Origin: Metaruminococcus_A sp003150405
GTDB taxonomy: Bacteria > Bacillota > Clostridia > Oscillospirales > Ruminococcaceae
Assembly: GCA_902489745.1 (NCBI GenBank)
Contig: CABUBB010000001.1
Location: 124,001 to 188,000 of the forward strand
Direction: 5' to 3'
Length of the DNA: 64,000 bases
The notes beneath the pieces were generated by a model. It did no database searches. It saw nothing but the letters and a program-made list of their open reading frames with translations, and was not told the origin of the DNA. Positions within the stretch are counted from its first letter, which is position 1; every line of letters starts with the position of its first letter. Made by a program: the position numbers and the translations under genes. Below are positions 8,407 through 17,302 of the stretch, one piece after another.

Positions 8407-9579
8407 TTAACCCAGTACCGAAGCAAGGATATCAAGCCCCTTGTTCAGTTCTTCATCGGTGATGACAAGCGGCGGCAGCAGCCGCACCTTGTCTTTGGCA
8501 GTCAGTACAAGCAGTCCCTTTTCCAGGCAAGCCTTGGCAACCTCGCCCGCCTTTTTGGTTTTCAGCGCAATGCCAACCATCATGCCCTTGCCGGTCAGGC
8601 CGGCAACCTCGCTGCAATTTACGAGCTTCTGTTCAATCTGCTCAAAGCGCGCCGCAACCCTTGCGAGGAAATCCGGCGCTGCAACGGTATCCATGACAAC
8701 CTTTGCACCCGCACAGCTGATGGGGTTTGCCCCAAAGGTGGAGCCGTGGTCGCCAAAACCAAGCACCTGCTCGGTCTTTTCATCCAGCAGAACCGCCCCA
8801 ATGGGGAGTCCGCCGCCCAGCCCTTTGGCCAGGGTGGTGATGTTCGGCTTTACGCCGTACCATTCCGAGGCGAGAAATTTACCGGTACGTCCAACGCCGG
8901 TCTGTACTTCATCGGCGACCAGCAGAACATCTTTTTCCGCACAGAGGGCGGCAAGCTCTTGTACGAAGCCCTCATCAAGCGGAACAACCCCGCCTTCCCC
9001 CTGGATGAATTCTACCATCACAGCGCAGACCGTTCCGTCCAGCTTGGATTTGACGTCCGCAATGTCGTTGGCGAGACCGTAGACAAAATCCCCGGTAAAC
9101 GGGAAGAAGTACTGGTGGTAATGCCCCTGCCCGGTGGCGGAAAGGGTAGTGACCGTCCGTCCATGGAAGGAGTTGTCAAGGGTCATAATGGTAGAACGCC
9201 CGGCGCCGTATTTGTCGAAGCTGTATTTGCGCGCCGCCTTAATGGCACCTTCGTTTGCTTCTGCGCCGGAATTGCCGAAAAACACCTTTTTATAACCGGT
9301 GGTTTCACACAGCGCTTTGGCGAGCACAGCGCCCGGAGCGGTATAATACAGGTTGGAAACATGGTTCAAAGTGCCTACCTGTTTGGCGACTGCCGCCGAC
9401 CATGCGTCGTTGCAAAAGCCTAGGGAGTTAACGCCAATACCGCTTGTGAAGTCAATGTAGGCATTCCCTTCAAAGTCATAACAGGTTGCGCCCTTGCCCT
9501 GTGCCAATGCAACGTCAAACCGCGCATAGGTGGGGGCGACGTATTGTTTGTCGGTGTTTTTTACTTCGGTTGAATTCAT
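8407..9579 (-). CDS. argD: Acetylornithine aminotransferase
   Basis: A class-III PLP aminotransferase of 390 residues. The PLP lysine lies in LAKGLGGGLPIG, and the phosphate/glycine loop in FFGNSGAEANEGAIKAAR. An upstream in-frame ATG at 9597 overlaps the argB stop, but the AGAGG element sits 8 bases before the ATG at 9579, so I prefer 9579 (first residues MNSTEVKN). The product converts N-acetylglutamate semialdehyde to N-acetylornithine. argB and argF flank it without gaps, which separates it from GABA aminotransferases of the same fold. Confidence 0.95.
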   Translation of the reverse strand: MNSTEVKNTDKQYVAPTYARFDVALAQGKGATCYDFEGNAYIDFTSGIGVNSLGFCNDAWSAAVAKQVGTLNHVSNLYYTAPGAVLAKALCETTGYKKVFFGNSGAEANEGAIKAARKYSFDKYGAGRSTIMTLDNSFHGRTVTTLSATGQGHYHQYFFPFTGDFVYGLANDIADVKSKLDGTVCAVMVEFIQGEGGVVPLDEGFVQELAALCAEKDVLLVADEVQTGVGRTGKFLASEWYGVKPNITTLAKGLGGGLPIGAVLLDEKTEQVLGFGDHGSTFGANPISCAGAKVVMDTVAAPDFLARVAARFEQIEQKLVNCSEVAGLTGKGMMVGIALKTKKAGEVAKACLEKGLLVLTAKDKVRLLPPLVITDEELNKGLDILASVLG

Positions 9580-9596
9580 GTCATACGCCTCTTTCA

Positions 9597-10454
9597 TTAC
9601 AGGAACATGGTTCCAATGCCTTCGTTGGAGAGCATTTCAATCAGGATGGAATGGGGAATGCGCCCGTCAATGATGAACGCACGGTTGACCCCGCGGCGGA
9701 CCGCTTCCACACAGCACTGAATCTTCGGGATCATACCGCCGGAAATAATACCCTGATTGATGAGATAGGGAACCTCACTGACCTGTACCACCGGGATGAG
9801 AGTTTCTTCGTCATTTTTATCGCGGAGCAGGCCGCGAATATCGGTCATGAGGATGACGTTTTCCGCCCCGAGTGCCGAGGCAATCCGCGCCGCCGCCGTA
9901 TCAGCATTGATGTTGTAAATCTGGCCGTTTTCGTCGGTCGCTACTGTGGCGATGACCGGGATGTACCCGCTGTCCAGCGCGTTCATAATTGGCTCCACGT
10001 TGATGCCGGTAATGTCACCAACAAAGCCGAGATCATCCTTTCCTTCGAGTTTCTGGGTGGAGATCATGCCGCCGTCAGTCCCGCAGAGGCCGAGCGCCTT
10101 GCCGCCGTGCTTCTGGAGCAGGGAAACAAGGCTTTTGTTGACCTTTCCCGCCAGCACCATCTGGACGATTTCAGCAGTGTCTCCGTCAGTATAGCGCAGG
10201 CCGTTTACAAACTTGCTTTCCAGCCCCACACGGTCGAGCATGGTGTTGATCTCAGGTCCGCCGCCGTGGATGAGCACCACCTTGATGCCAATGAGCGAGA
10301 GCAGCACCACGTCGGACATGACCGCCTGCTTCAAATCCTCGTCCAGCATGGCGTTGCCGCCGTATTTCACAACGACGACCTTGTTGTAATACTTCTGGAT
10401 GTAGGGAAGTGCGTCAACCAGTACATTTGCTTTTTCTTCATTTGTAATGTGCAT
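9597..10454 (-). CDS. argB: Acetylglutamate kinase
   Basis: A 285-residue amino-acid kinase with the N-terminal ATP motif VVVKYGGNAM and the glycine-rich LIHGGGPEIN. The frame is open to 10562, but AAGGCGGTGG before the ATG at 10454 gives a start at MHITNEEKAN, which matches usual ArgB length. It phosphorylates N-acetylglutamate and is normally the arginine-inhibited step. The stop overlaps an ATG at 9597 (TAATG arrangement), so translation into argD is likely coupled. Confidence 0.96.
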   Translation of the reverse strand: MHITNEEKANVLVDALPYIQKYYNKVVVVKYGGNAMLDEDLKQAVMSDVVLLSLIGIKVVLIHGGGPEINTMLDRVGLESKFVNGLRYTDGDTAEIVQMVLAGKVNKSLVSLLQKHGGKALGLCGTDGGMISTQKLEGKDDLGFVGDITGINVEPIMNALDSGYIPVIATVATDENGQIYNINADTAAARIASALGAENVILMTDIRGLLRDKNDEETLIPVVQVSEVPYLINQGIISGGMIPKIQCCVEAVRRGVNRAFIIDGRIPHSILIEMLSNEGIGTMFL

Positions 10455-10504
10455 GAAATCCACCGCCTTTTTGTTATGGAAGTTTTGGGAAAGTATACGG
10501 GACG

Positions 10505-11740
10505 TTAAGTTCGGTAATCGCCGTTGATTTTGACATAATCGTAGGTAAGGTCGCAGCCCCACGCCATCGCGGAGCCTTCGCCGTAACCCAGATCGACGAT
10601 GATTTTCACTTCGTCCTCCAGCAGGATCTGTTTGGCGGCATCCTCGTCAAAATCCACGCTTGCCGCTTTTTCGCAGACCAGGATGCTCCCTTTGGCTGAG
10701 GAGAGCGCCACCGAAATGTTATCAATTTCAAAATCCGCATCGGTATAGCCAATCGCACAGAGGATCCGCCCCCAGTTTGCATCAGCGCCGAACATGGCGG
10801 ATTTGAAAAGCGAGGAGGTAATAATGGATTTGGCGATCTTCCGCGCGGTTAAATCGTCCGGTGCACCGTTCACCGCACATTCCAACAGCTTGGTTGCACC
10901 TTCGCCGTCCCGTGCAAGCTCACGGGAAAGGTTCATCATGACTGCATACAGCGCATTGACAAAGGTCTCGTAATCATCGCCGCTGTTGTTGATTTCCTTG
11001 TTGCCCGCAAGGCCGGAGGCGAGCAGGGTGACCATGTCGTTGGTCGAGGTGTCGCCGTCAATGCTGATCATGTTAAAGGTGATATCCGCCACCTGCTTGA
11101 CAGCTTTGCGCAGCCACTCCGGATCGATGGCTACGTCGGTGGTGATAAAGCAGAGCATGGTCGCCATGTTGGGATGGATCATGCCGCTTCCCTTTGCAAT
11201 GCCGCCAATGCGGCAGACTTTACCGTCCAGAATAAAGGATACCGCCACTTCTTTGGGAAAGGTATCGGTGGTCATGATAGCTTTAGCAGCCCGGATGCTC
11301 CCATCTGCCGAGAGCGACTCTTTGAGCGGTCCAATGCCTTTTTGAATCGGATCAAGCGGAACCGAAGGCCCGATAACACCGGTGGAGCCAACCAGAACAT
11401 CCTCCACCGGAATGCCGAGCGCCTCTCCGGCGATGGCGCACATTTTGTTGGCGACTTCCATACCGTCCGGCGCGCAGGTGTTTGCAATGCCGCTGTTGCA
11501 AAGAACCGCCTGCGCCCTGCCATTTGCAAGATGTTCTTTGTTGACCAGAAGCGGCGCGCCTTTGACCTTATTCTGGGTGTAAATGGCTGCCGCGCTGCAT
11601 GGAACCTCGCAGACGATGAGCGCCAGATCGTCCTTTTCTTTGTTTTTGCGAATGCCGCAGTGAATGCCGGAGGCGGTAAAGCCTTTGGGAGCGCAGACGC
11701 CGCCCTCTGTAAAATCAATGCCGTTAAATTTAATAAACAC
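10505..11740 (-). CDS. argJ: Bifunctional ornithine acetyltransferase / N-acetylglutamate synthase
   Basis: A 411-residue ArgJ. The self-cleavage site lies in KGSGMIHPNMATML near residue 190; the conserved Thr of NMAT becomes the nucleophile of the beta chain. Its presence gives the acetyl-recycling form of the pathway. No argE or argA is seen in the window, which fits a bifunctional enzyme, although mono- and bifunctional types cannot be told apart by eye. It sits between argC and argB on the same strand. Confidence 0.95.
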   Translation of the reverse strand: MFIKFNGIDFTEGGVCAPKGFTASGIHCGIRKNKEKDDLALIVCEVPCSAAAIYTQNKVKGAPLLVNKEHLANGRAQAVLCNSGIANTCAPDGMEVANKMCAIAGEALGIPVEDVLVGSTGVIGPSVPLDPIQKGIGPLKESLSADGSIRAAKAIMTTDTFPKEVAVSFILDGKVCRIGGIAKGSGMIHPNMATMLCFITTDVAIDPEWLRKAVKQVADITFNMISIDGDTSTNDMVTLLASGLAGNKEINNSGDDYETFVNALYAVMMNLSRELARDGEGATKLLECAVNGAPDDLTARKIAKSIITSSLFKSAMFGADANWGRILCAIGYTDADFEIDNISVALSSAKGSILVCEKAASVDFDEDAAKQILLEDEVKIIVDLGYGEGSAMAWGCDLTYDYVKINGDYRT

Positions 11741-11785
11741 GGTTATTTCCTCTCTTACCTTTGTTGAATTGTTTGGAGCAGCCGG

Positions 11786-12820
11786 TTAAAAAGCCGGCGG
11801 AATCAGGTCAAGGCCTGCGGTTTCGTCAAGCCCGCATGCAATGTTCATATTCTGAATTGCTTGGCCGGCCGCACCTTTAACCATGTTGTCAATGGCCGAG
11901 ACAACAATGAGTCGGTTGGTTCGTGTATCAAGGTGCAGAGAGATGTCACAGTAATTTGACATCCGCACGTTTTTCAGGTTGACAATCGCTCCTTTGTCCA
12001 ATACACGGATGAAGGGTTCATCTTGATAAAACGCCTTGTATGCCGCAAGAATGCTGTCAAAATCCGACGGCTGACGGAGCTTGGTGTAAATGGTGGAGAC
12101 AATTCCCCGGTTGAGCGGGAGCAGGTGCGGTACAAAGGTCACATGGAGCTTTTGTTCCGCAAGTCTGGAAAGGGTCTGTTCAATCTCGGGGGTGTGGCGA
12201 TGTACTGCTACTTTGTAGGGTGAAAATGCCTCATTGCAGTCCGGATAATGGGTGGTCTGGGAAAGCCCGCGTCCTGCTCCGGTGACGCCGGATTTGCTGT
12301 CGATGATGATGCTGTCCGGCTCAATCAGGCCGTTTTTGAGCGCAGGAGCCAGCGCCAAGCCAATACTCGTCGGATAACAGCCGGGATTTCCAATGATTTT
12401 AACCCCTTTCAGCGTATCCCGGTGCAGTTCCGGAATGCAGTAGGCCGCCATGCTGTGCAGCTCCGGATCGTTGTAATCCAAACCATACCATTCGTTGTAG
12501 TCCGCTTCATCGGTCAGCCGGAAATCAGCGCCAAGGTCAATGAACAACGCGCCCTTTTCCACGCATTTGCGGGCGAGCGGCTCGCACAGGCCGTGGGGGA
12601 GGGAGGCAAACACCACGTCGCTTTTCTGGATGACCGTGTCCTCATCCACCAGAACGTCGTCGCAGATGTCCTTAAGGTTGGGGTACACTTCGCTGATGGC
12701 TTTGCCCTCAAAGCTGACGGAGGACAACGCCGCAATTCGCACATCCGGGTGTCTGAGGGCAATTCGCAGAAGCTCCACGCCCGCATAGCCGGTTGCGCCA
12801 ATGATTCCGATATTTAACAT
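11786..12820 (-). CDS. argC: N-acetyl-gamma-glutamyl-phosphate reductase
   Basis: The 344-residue dehydrogenase begins with the NADP Rossmann motif GIIGATGYAGVELLR. The catalytic Cys lies in GNPGCYPTS (near residue 147), and the substrate-site segment HRHTPEIEQ is present. It reduces acetylglutamyl phosphate to the semialdehyde. Typical length for the type-1 ArgC family. It sits in the arg cluster, 46 bases before argJ. Confidence 0.96.
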   Translation of the reverse strand: MLNIGIIGATGYAGVELLRIALRHPDVRIAALSSVSFEGKAISEVYPNLKDICDDVLVDEDTVIQKSDVVFASLPHGLCEPLARKCVEKGALFIDLGADFRLTDEADYNEWYGLDYNDPELHSMAAYCIPELHRDTLKGVKIIGNPGCYPTSIGLALAPALKNGLIEPDSIIIDSKSGVTGAGRGLSQTTHYPDCNEAFSPYKVAVHRHTPEIEQTLSRLAEQKLHVTFVPHLLPLNRGIVSTIYTKLRQPSDFDSILAAYKAFYQDEPFIRVLDKGAIVNLKNVRMSNYCDISLHLDTRTNRLIVVSAIDNMVKGAAGQAIQNMNIACGLDETAGLDLIPPAF

Positions 12821-12889
12821 AATTGTTCTCCGCCTTTCGTTTGTTAAAACTTTAATGGATTTCCTGCTGTTCCGTGGGAAAAACCTATT

Positions 12890-14269
12890 TTAATATTCCC
12901 CTAGCGCCTGTTCTGCCAAGCGGATTTGCTCTGCCACGCTCTCCGGTGCAGGGCCGCCGGCCGCCTTGCGGCCTTTGACGCAGGTCTCAAGGCTAATGGC
13001 GTCGTATACATCCTTCTCAAACAGCGCGCAGGCGGCCTGGTACTGCTCCAGCGGCAGGGTTTCCAGCGTCAGTCCCTGCTTGATGCAGCTTGCCACCAGT
13101 TCACCGGTGCATTTGTAAGCGTCGCGGAAGGGCAATCCCTTTTTGACCAGATAATCCGCACAGTCGGTCGCATTGATAAAACCCTTTGCTGCCGCCGCAC
13201 GCATGTTGTCTTTGAGAACCGTCATGGTTTCGAGCATGGGGGTGAAGGTGCCAAGGCAGAGCTTGACGGTATCCAGTGCGTCAAAGATGGCCTGTTTGTC
13301 CTCCTGCATATCCTTGTTGTACGCAAGAGGAAGCCCCTTCATCATGGTGAGCAGAGTCATCAGGTCGCCAAAAACCCGGCCGGACTTGCCGCGGATGAGT
13401 TCGGTGATATCTGGGTTCTTTTTCTGCGGCATAATGCTGGAACCAGTTGCGTAGGCGTCATCCAGCTCAATGAATTTGAATTCCCACGAACACCAGAGGA
13501 TGATTTCCTCGCTGAACCGGGAAAGATGCACCATCAAAATCGAAAGGGAACTTGCAAGCTCGATGCAGAAGTCGCGGTCGGATACGCCGTCCAGACTGTT
13601 CGGCATAATCCCCTGCATCCCAAGCTGTTCTGCCACCATATCACGGTTGATGGGATAGGTGGTCCCGGCGAGCGCTCCGCTGCCCAGCGGGGAATAATTC
13701 ATCCGCTTTTTGGTATCGCTCAGACGGGAAAGATCGCGCAGCAGCATCCAAGCGTAAGCCATTAAATGGTGCGCAAAGGTGATGGGCTGCGCACGCTGTA
13801 AATGGGTGTAACCCGGCATGACCGTTTCAAGGTGCTCTTTGGAAAGGCCGCACAAAGCCTGCGCAAGCGCCTTGACTTGTGCTTTGACCGCGTCAATTTC
13901 GTCCAGCAGGTAAAGCCGCAGGTCGAGCGCCACCTGATCGTTCCGGCTGCGCGCGGTGTGCAGGCGCTTGCCGGTGTCGCCAAGCCGTTTGGTCAGCTCG
14001 GCCTCCACGAACATGTGGATATCCTCCGCTGTCGGATCGATTTCAAGCGCACCGCTTTCAAGGTCGTTTAAAATTCCTTGCAAACCGGCGCAGATGGCCT
14101 CCGCTTCCTGCTTTTCAATGATGCCGGTTTCCCCCAGCATGGTCGCATGCGCCATGCTCCCTTGGATGTCGTTGCGCGTCATTCGCTGGTCAAACGAGAT
14201 GGAAGAGTTAAAATCATTGACCTTTTCGTCCACTTCTTTCTGGAAGCGGCCCGCCCACATTTTTGCCAT
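12890..14269 (-). CDS. argH: Argininosuccinate lyase
   Basis: A 459-residue member of the fumarase/aspartase superfamily, with the signature GSSIMPQKKNPD near residue 280 and the N-terminal MWAGRFQ start typical of ArgH. It splits argininosuccinate into arginine and fumarate. It lies 209 bases downstream of argG; a large palindrome in that gap may lower read-through from argG. Confidence 0.97.
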   Translation of the reverse strand: MAKMWAGRFQKEVDEKVNDFNSSISFDQRMTRNDIQGSMAHATMLGETGIIEKQEAEAICAGLQGILNDLESGALEIDPTAEDIHMFVEAELTKRLGDTGKRLHTARSRNDQVALDLRLYLLDEIDAVKAQVKALAQALCGLSKEHLETVMPGYTHLQRAQPITFAHHLMAYAWMLLRDLSRLSDTKKRMNYSPLGSGALAGTTYPINRDMVAEQLGMQGIMPNSLDGVSDRDFCIELASSLSILMVHLSRFSEEIILWCSWEFKFIELDDAYATGSSIMPQKKNPDITELIRGKSGRVFGDLMTLLTMMKGLPLAYNKDMQEDKQAIFDALDTVKLCLGTFTPMLETMTVLKDNMRAAAAKGFINATDCADYLVKKGLPFRDAYKCTGELVASCIKQGLTLETLPLEQYQAACALFEKDVYDAISLETCVKGRKAAGGPAPESVAEQIRLAEQALGEY

Positions 14270-14325
14270 AACGAAAAATCCTTTCGGTGTTGCTTTCTGC
14301 CGGACAAAGCTCCGGCGTCCTTTTG

Positions 14326-14361
14326 AAAACAGGAATCCCGCGGCCGCGGGATTCCTGTTTT
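14326..14361. terminator. Perfect 36-bp palindrome between argG and argH
   Basis: Bases 14326-14343 and 14344-14361 are exact reverse complements, with AAAA/TTTT outer ends and a GC-rich centre. On the minus strand the stem is followed by TTTT, so it can act as a terminator or attenuator inside the arg cluster. It also contains a NotI-type GCGGCCGC core. Confidence 0.7.
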
Positions 14362-14478
14362 ATCCGCTTGTGCAGGCTACGGTGTACCGATAAACCTTGG
14401 CTGCCATGCAGAAAAATGGAATCTGTACGGCATTTCACTGTCTACACAGCCGCCGAACTGCGGAGCCTGCCTGTATGT

Positions 14479-15687
14479 TTATTTTTTGCCGTCTGCCAGT
14501 GCTTTCACTTTAATCGGCAGGCCGAACAGGTTGATGAAGCCTTGGGAATCCGCCTGATTGTAAACGTCATCTGCGTCAAAGGTGGCAACTTCCTCGTTGT
14601 AGAGGGAGTATGGCGCGGTCACGCCTGCGTTGATAATGTTGCCCTTGTAAAGCTTGAGCTTGACGTCGCCGGTGACATGCTCCTGGGTGGAATCCACAAA
14701 TGCAGAGAGCGCCTCGCGCAGCGGAGTGTACCACTGGCCGTTGTAAACGAGGTCAGCAAATTTCAAAGCGACCTGCTGCTTGTAATGCTGGGTTTCCTTG
14801 TCCACGGTAATGGTCTCCAGCACCTTGTGCGCATGGTACAGGATGGTGCCGCCCGGGGTTTCATAAACGCCGCGGCTCTTCATGCCGACCAGCCGGTTTT
14901 CAACGAGATCCGCAATGCCAATGCCGTTTGCGCCGCCGAGCTTGTTGAGCGCTTTGATGAGCGAAACGCCGTCCATCTCTTTGCCGTCGAGCGCGGTCGG
15001 AATGCCCTTTTCAAAATGAAGGGTAATATAGGTCGGCTGATCCGGAGCCTTTTCCGGAGAAACGCCCATTTCAAGAATTTTGTCGTAATCTGGCTCGTTT
15101 GCCGGATCCTCCAAATCAAGGCCCTCATGGGAAAGGTGCCAGAGGTTCATATCCTTGGAGTAGTTGGTTTCACGGGTGAGCTTAATGGGGATATTCTTAG
15201 CGATTGCATAATCAATCTCTTCGTCACGGGATTTGATATCCCAAATCCGCCACGGGGCGATGATCTTCATATTCGGGGCAAATGCCTTGATGGTCAGTTC
15301 AAACCGAACCTGGTCGTTGCCTTTGCCGGTACAGCCGTGGCAAATGGCGTCCGCGCCTTCGGCTTTGGCAATTTCCACAATCCGTTTTGCAATGGCCGGC
15401 CGTGCAAACGAAGTGCCAAGGAGATAATCTTCTTCATAAACTGCTCCGCATTTGAGGGTTGGGAAGATAAAGTCCTCTACAAATTCTTTCTGCAAATCCT
15501 CTATGTAAAGCTTAGAAGCACCGGTTTTCAATGCGCGTTCCTCAAGACCCTCCAATTCTGCATCCTGCCCGACGTTGCCGGCAACGGCAATGACTTCGCA
15601 GCCGTAGTTTTCTTTCAGCCACGGGATGATAATGGAGGTGTCCAGACCGCCAGAATACGCAAGTACCACTTTGTTGAGCTTTTCCAT
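14479..15687 (-). CDS. argG: Argininosuccinate synthase
   Basis: A 402-residue ATP-dependent ligase with the PP-loop AYSGGLDTSI at residues 10-19 and later family motifs HGCTGKGNDQVRFE and EGLDLEDP. It joins citrulline and aspartate. It is the first gene of the minus-strand arg cluster. AAAGGA lies before the ATG, and a good promoter with ARG-box-like sites is upstream. Confidence 0.97.
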   Translation of the reverse strand: MEKLNKVVLAYSGGLDTSIIIPWLKENYGCEVIAVAGNVGQDAELEGLEERALKTGASKLYIEDLQKEFVEDFIFPTLKCGAVYEEDYLLGTSFARPAIAKRIVEIAKAEGADAICHGCTGKGNDQVRFELTIKAFAPNMKIIAPWRIWDIKSRDEEIDYAIAKNIPIKLTRETNYSKDMNLWHLSHEGLDLEDPANEPDYDKILEMGVSPEKAPDQPTYITLHFEKGIPTALDGKEMDGVSLIKALNKLGGANGIGIADLVENRLVGMKSRGVYETPGGTILYHAHKVLETITVDKETQHYKQQVALKFADLVYNGQWYTPLREALSAFVDSTQEHVTGDVKLKLYKGNIINAGVTAPYSLYNEEVATFDADDVYNQADSQGFINLFGLPIKVKALADGKK

Positions 15688-15723
15688 AATTCAGTTTCCT
15701 TTCACAATTCATTTGTTATTATC

Positions 15724-15794
15724 ATTATACATCTTTTTCAGCGAATTGCAAGTAAAATGTGAATAATTATGCAGTTTTGTGTATATTCATTCAA
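15724..15794 (-). promoter_or_regulatory. arg promoter with two ARG-box-like sites
   Basis: On the minus strand a TTGCAA -35 (15751-15746), 16-bp spacer and perfect TATAAT -10 (15729-15724) precede argG. Directly upstream are two AT-rich sites, near 15758-15775 (TGAATAATTATGCA core) and 15779-15794 (TGTATATTCATT core). Both resemble the TGAAT/ATTCA dyads bound by ArgR/AhrC repressors. Promoter and sites are seen; ArgR control is inferred. Confidence 0.65.
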
Positions 15795-16011
15795 ACTAGC
15801 AGTTTTTGCCTGCAATCTGTCCGTACTTTTATACACAATGCCAATAAGAGGATTCTTTTTTGGCGTTGAAAGCGTTTCTTTTCATTCGTATTCCTGCACC
15901 AAAGGGACAAAGAAATGCATATCCTTGTATAAAATTCATCTGCGCCGGCACGCTTGTTTTTCCCTGTGCGGTTTGCTACAATAAAGAAAAAGAACGACAG
16001 GAGTGTTTCGC

Positions 16012-16515
16012 ATGGCTTTTCAGAAAATAGACCCCAAAACCTTTCATGACAACGTCTTTACCCGTATTGGCTCCGATTGGTTCCTGCTGACGGCCGGCAA
16101 CGAGGATTGCTGCAATACCATGACAGCGGCTTGGGGAGGTTTGGGCTTTCTCTGGAACAAAAATGTAGCAACTGTTTATGTGCGCAAAAGCCGCCATACT
16201 TTTGGCTTTATGGAGGAGAACGACATTTTTACTATGTCCTTCTTTGATCCCTCCCACCGTGATGTTTTAAATTACTGCGGCAGCAAGTCGGGCCGGGATG
16301 TGGATAAAATCAAGGAATGCGGTCTCACTAAAATCATGCTGGACGGCGGCGTTGCCTTTGAGGAAGCAGACCTTGTCATCGTCTGCAAAAAACTGCACCA
16401 TCAGGAGCTTGCGCCGGAGTATTTTACCAACGCTTCAGTGGAAGAAATTTATGCGGCCGATCCGGATTACCACACCATGTATATAGGGGAAATCCTCGGT
16501 ATGTATCGCAAATAG
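16012..16515 (+). CDS. Flavin reductase-like (FMN-binding split-barrel) protein
   Basis: A 167-residue protein of the flavin reductase-like family, recognised by GNEDCCNTMTAAWGG and the central RKSRHTFGFMEEND segment that lines the FMN site. No membrane segment or signal is present. Start at the ATG at 16012 follows ACAGGAG. A likely promoter is TTGTTT (15954-15959) with TACAAT (15976-15981). Members transfer electrons via FMN, but partners are unknown. The next gene starts 11 bases later and is probably co-transcribed. Confidence 0.8.
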   Translation: MAFQKIDPKTFHDNVFTRIGSDWFLLTAGNEDCCNTMTAAWGGLGFLWNKNVATVYVRKSRHTFGFMEENDIFTMSFFDPSHRDVLNYCGSKSGRDVDKIKECGLTKIMLDGGVAFEEADLVIVCKKLHHQELAPEYFTNASVEEIYAADPDYHTMYIGEILGMYRK

Positions 16516-16526
16516 GAGAATGTAAG

Positions 16527-17030
16527 TTGAGACAGGATGAAATCATTGCAGCGCTTTTGAAAGACGGTCTCCGGTGGGAGGGTCATGCGCAGAAAGCGGT
16601 GGAGCTGTTTACGTCGGGTTGCAACTGTGCCCAATCCCTTTTTGGTGCTTTTGCGGAGGAATGCGGCACGGCGACGGAATACGCTATGCGCCTTTGTTCC
16701 TCGTTTGGCGGCGGAATGGGCCGTCTGCGTGAGGTCTGCGGCGCGGTGACAGGCGCTTTCATGGTGCTGGGGCTTCGGCTCGGAGCGGCCGATCCTAACC
16801 GTTACGCCGACAAGGCAGAACAGTATGAACGGGTGCAGCGTTTTGCCAAAGTCTTTGAGCAACGGTTTGGTTCCTACCTTTGCCGCGACTTGCTGGGTCT
16901 GGAACTTCAACGGGAGGAACCAGCTCCTTCGGAACGCACGCCGGAGTATTACCTGCAGCGCCCCTGCGCTCTTTATATCGCCTATGCGGCAGCGCTGCTG
17001 GAACAAATGTTGGCGGCAGACAACGGATAG
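16527..17030 (+). CDS. C_GCAxxG_C_C family redox-type protein (TTG start)
   Basis: A 167-residue protein with the Cys pattern that names the family: SGCNCAQSLFGAF (near residue 31), a later LCSSFGGGMGRL and REVCGAVTG. The arrangement suggests an iron-sulfur or other metal site, but the biochemical role of the family is not established. The start is TTG at 16527, placed by AGGAG at 16514-16518; no in-frame ATG suits. It follows the flavin reductase-like gene closely, so the pair may form a small redox operon. Confidence 0.82.
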   Translation: MRQDEIIAALLKDGLRWEGHAQKAVELFTSGCNCAQSLFGAFAEECGTATEYAMRLCSSFGGGMGRLREVCGAVTGAFMVLGLRLGAADPNRYADKAEQYERVQRFAKVFEQRFGSYLCRDLLGLELQREEPAPSERTPEYYLQRPCALYIAYAAALLEQMLAADNG

Positions 17031-17226
17031 CATCTGCCTTTCAATAAGGCCTGGGAAAAGGGGCTTTTGCCTTGCGCTGAGTACAGACGGCGGCTTTCAC
17101 ACGCCTTTCTTGGATTTGAAAAGAATGTTTTCGGTAAACTGTAAGCGGTTGTAGAATGTGCTGAAAGCATATCTTTGCGGTGATATCCGGGCGTAGGCTT
17201 GCTGTGAAAATTGAACGGGATAAAAC

Positions 17227-17271
17227 AAAAAACAAACGGCAATGGATGTACTCCATTGCCGTTTGTTTTTT
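17227..17271. terminator. Bidirectional terminator between convergent genes
   Basis: A 20-bp perfect stem (17227-17246 with 17252-17271) with A-run and T-run ends separates the plus-strand redox pair from trxB on the minus strand. Confidence 0.88.
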
Positions 17272-17302
17272 ATAGTTGCAGATATTACAAGGTGTGCCTA
17301 GC

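Noticed and set aside
9486..10508. Long plus-strand open frame (340 codons) opposite argB
   Set aside because: His/Asp-rich shadow of argB without start signals or recognisable domain.
14287..15762. Long plus-strand open frame (491 codons) opposite argG
   Set aside because: It is a shadow of the GC-biased argG gene: no ribosome site, no family motif, and argG is certain.
15769..15984. 71-codon frame upstream of the flavin reductase-like gene
   Set aside because: It overlaps the arg control region, has no ribosome site and shows no protein-like conservation features.
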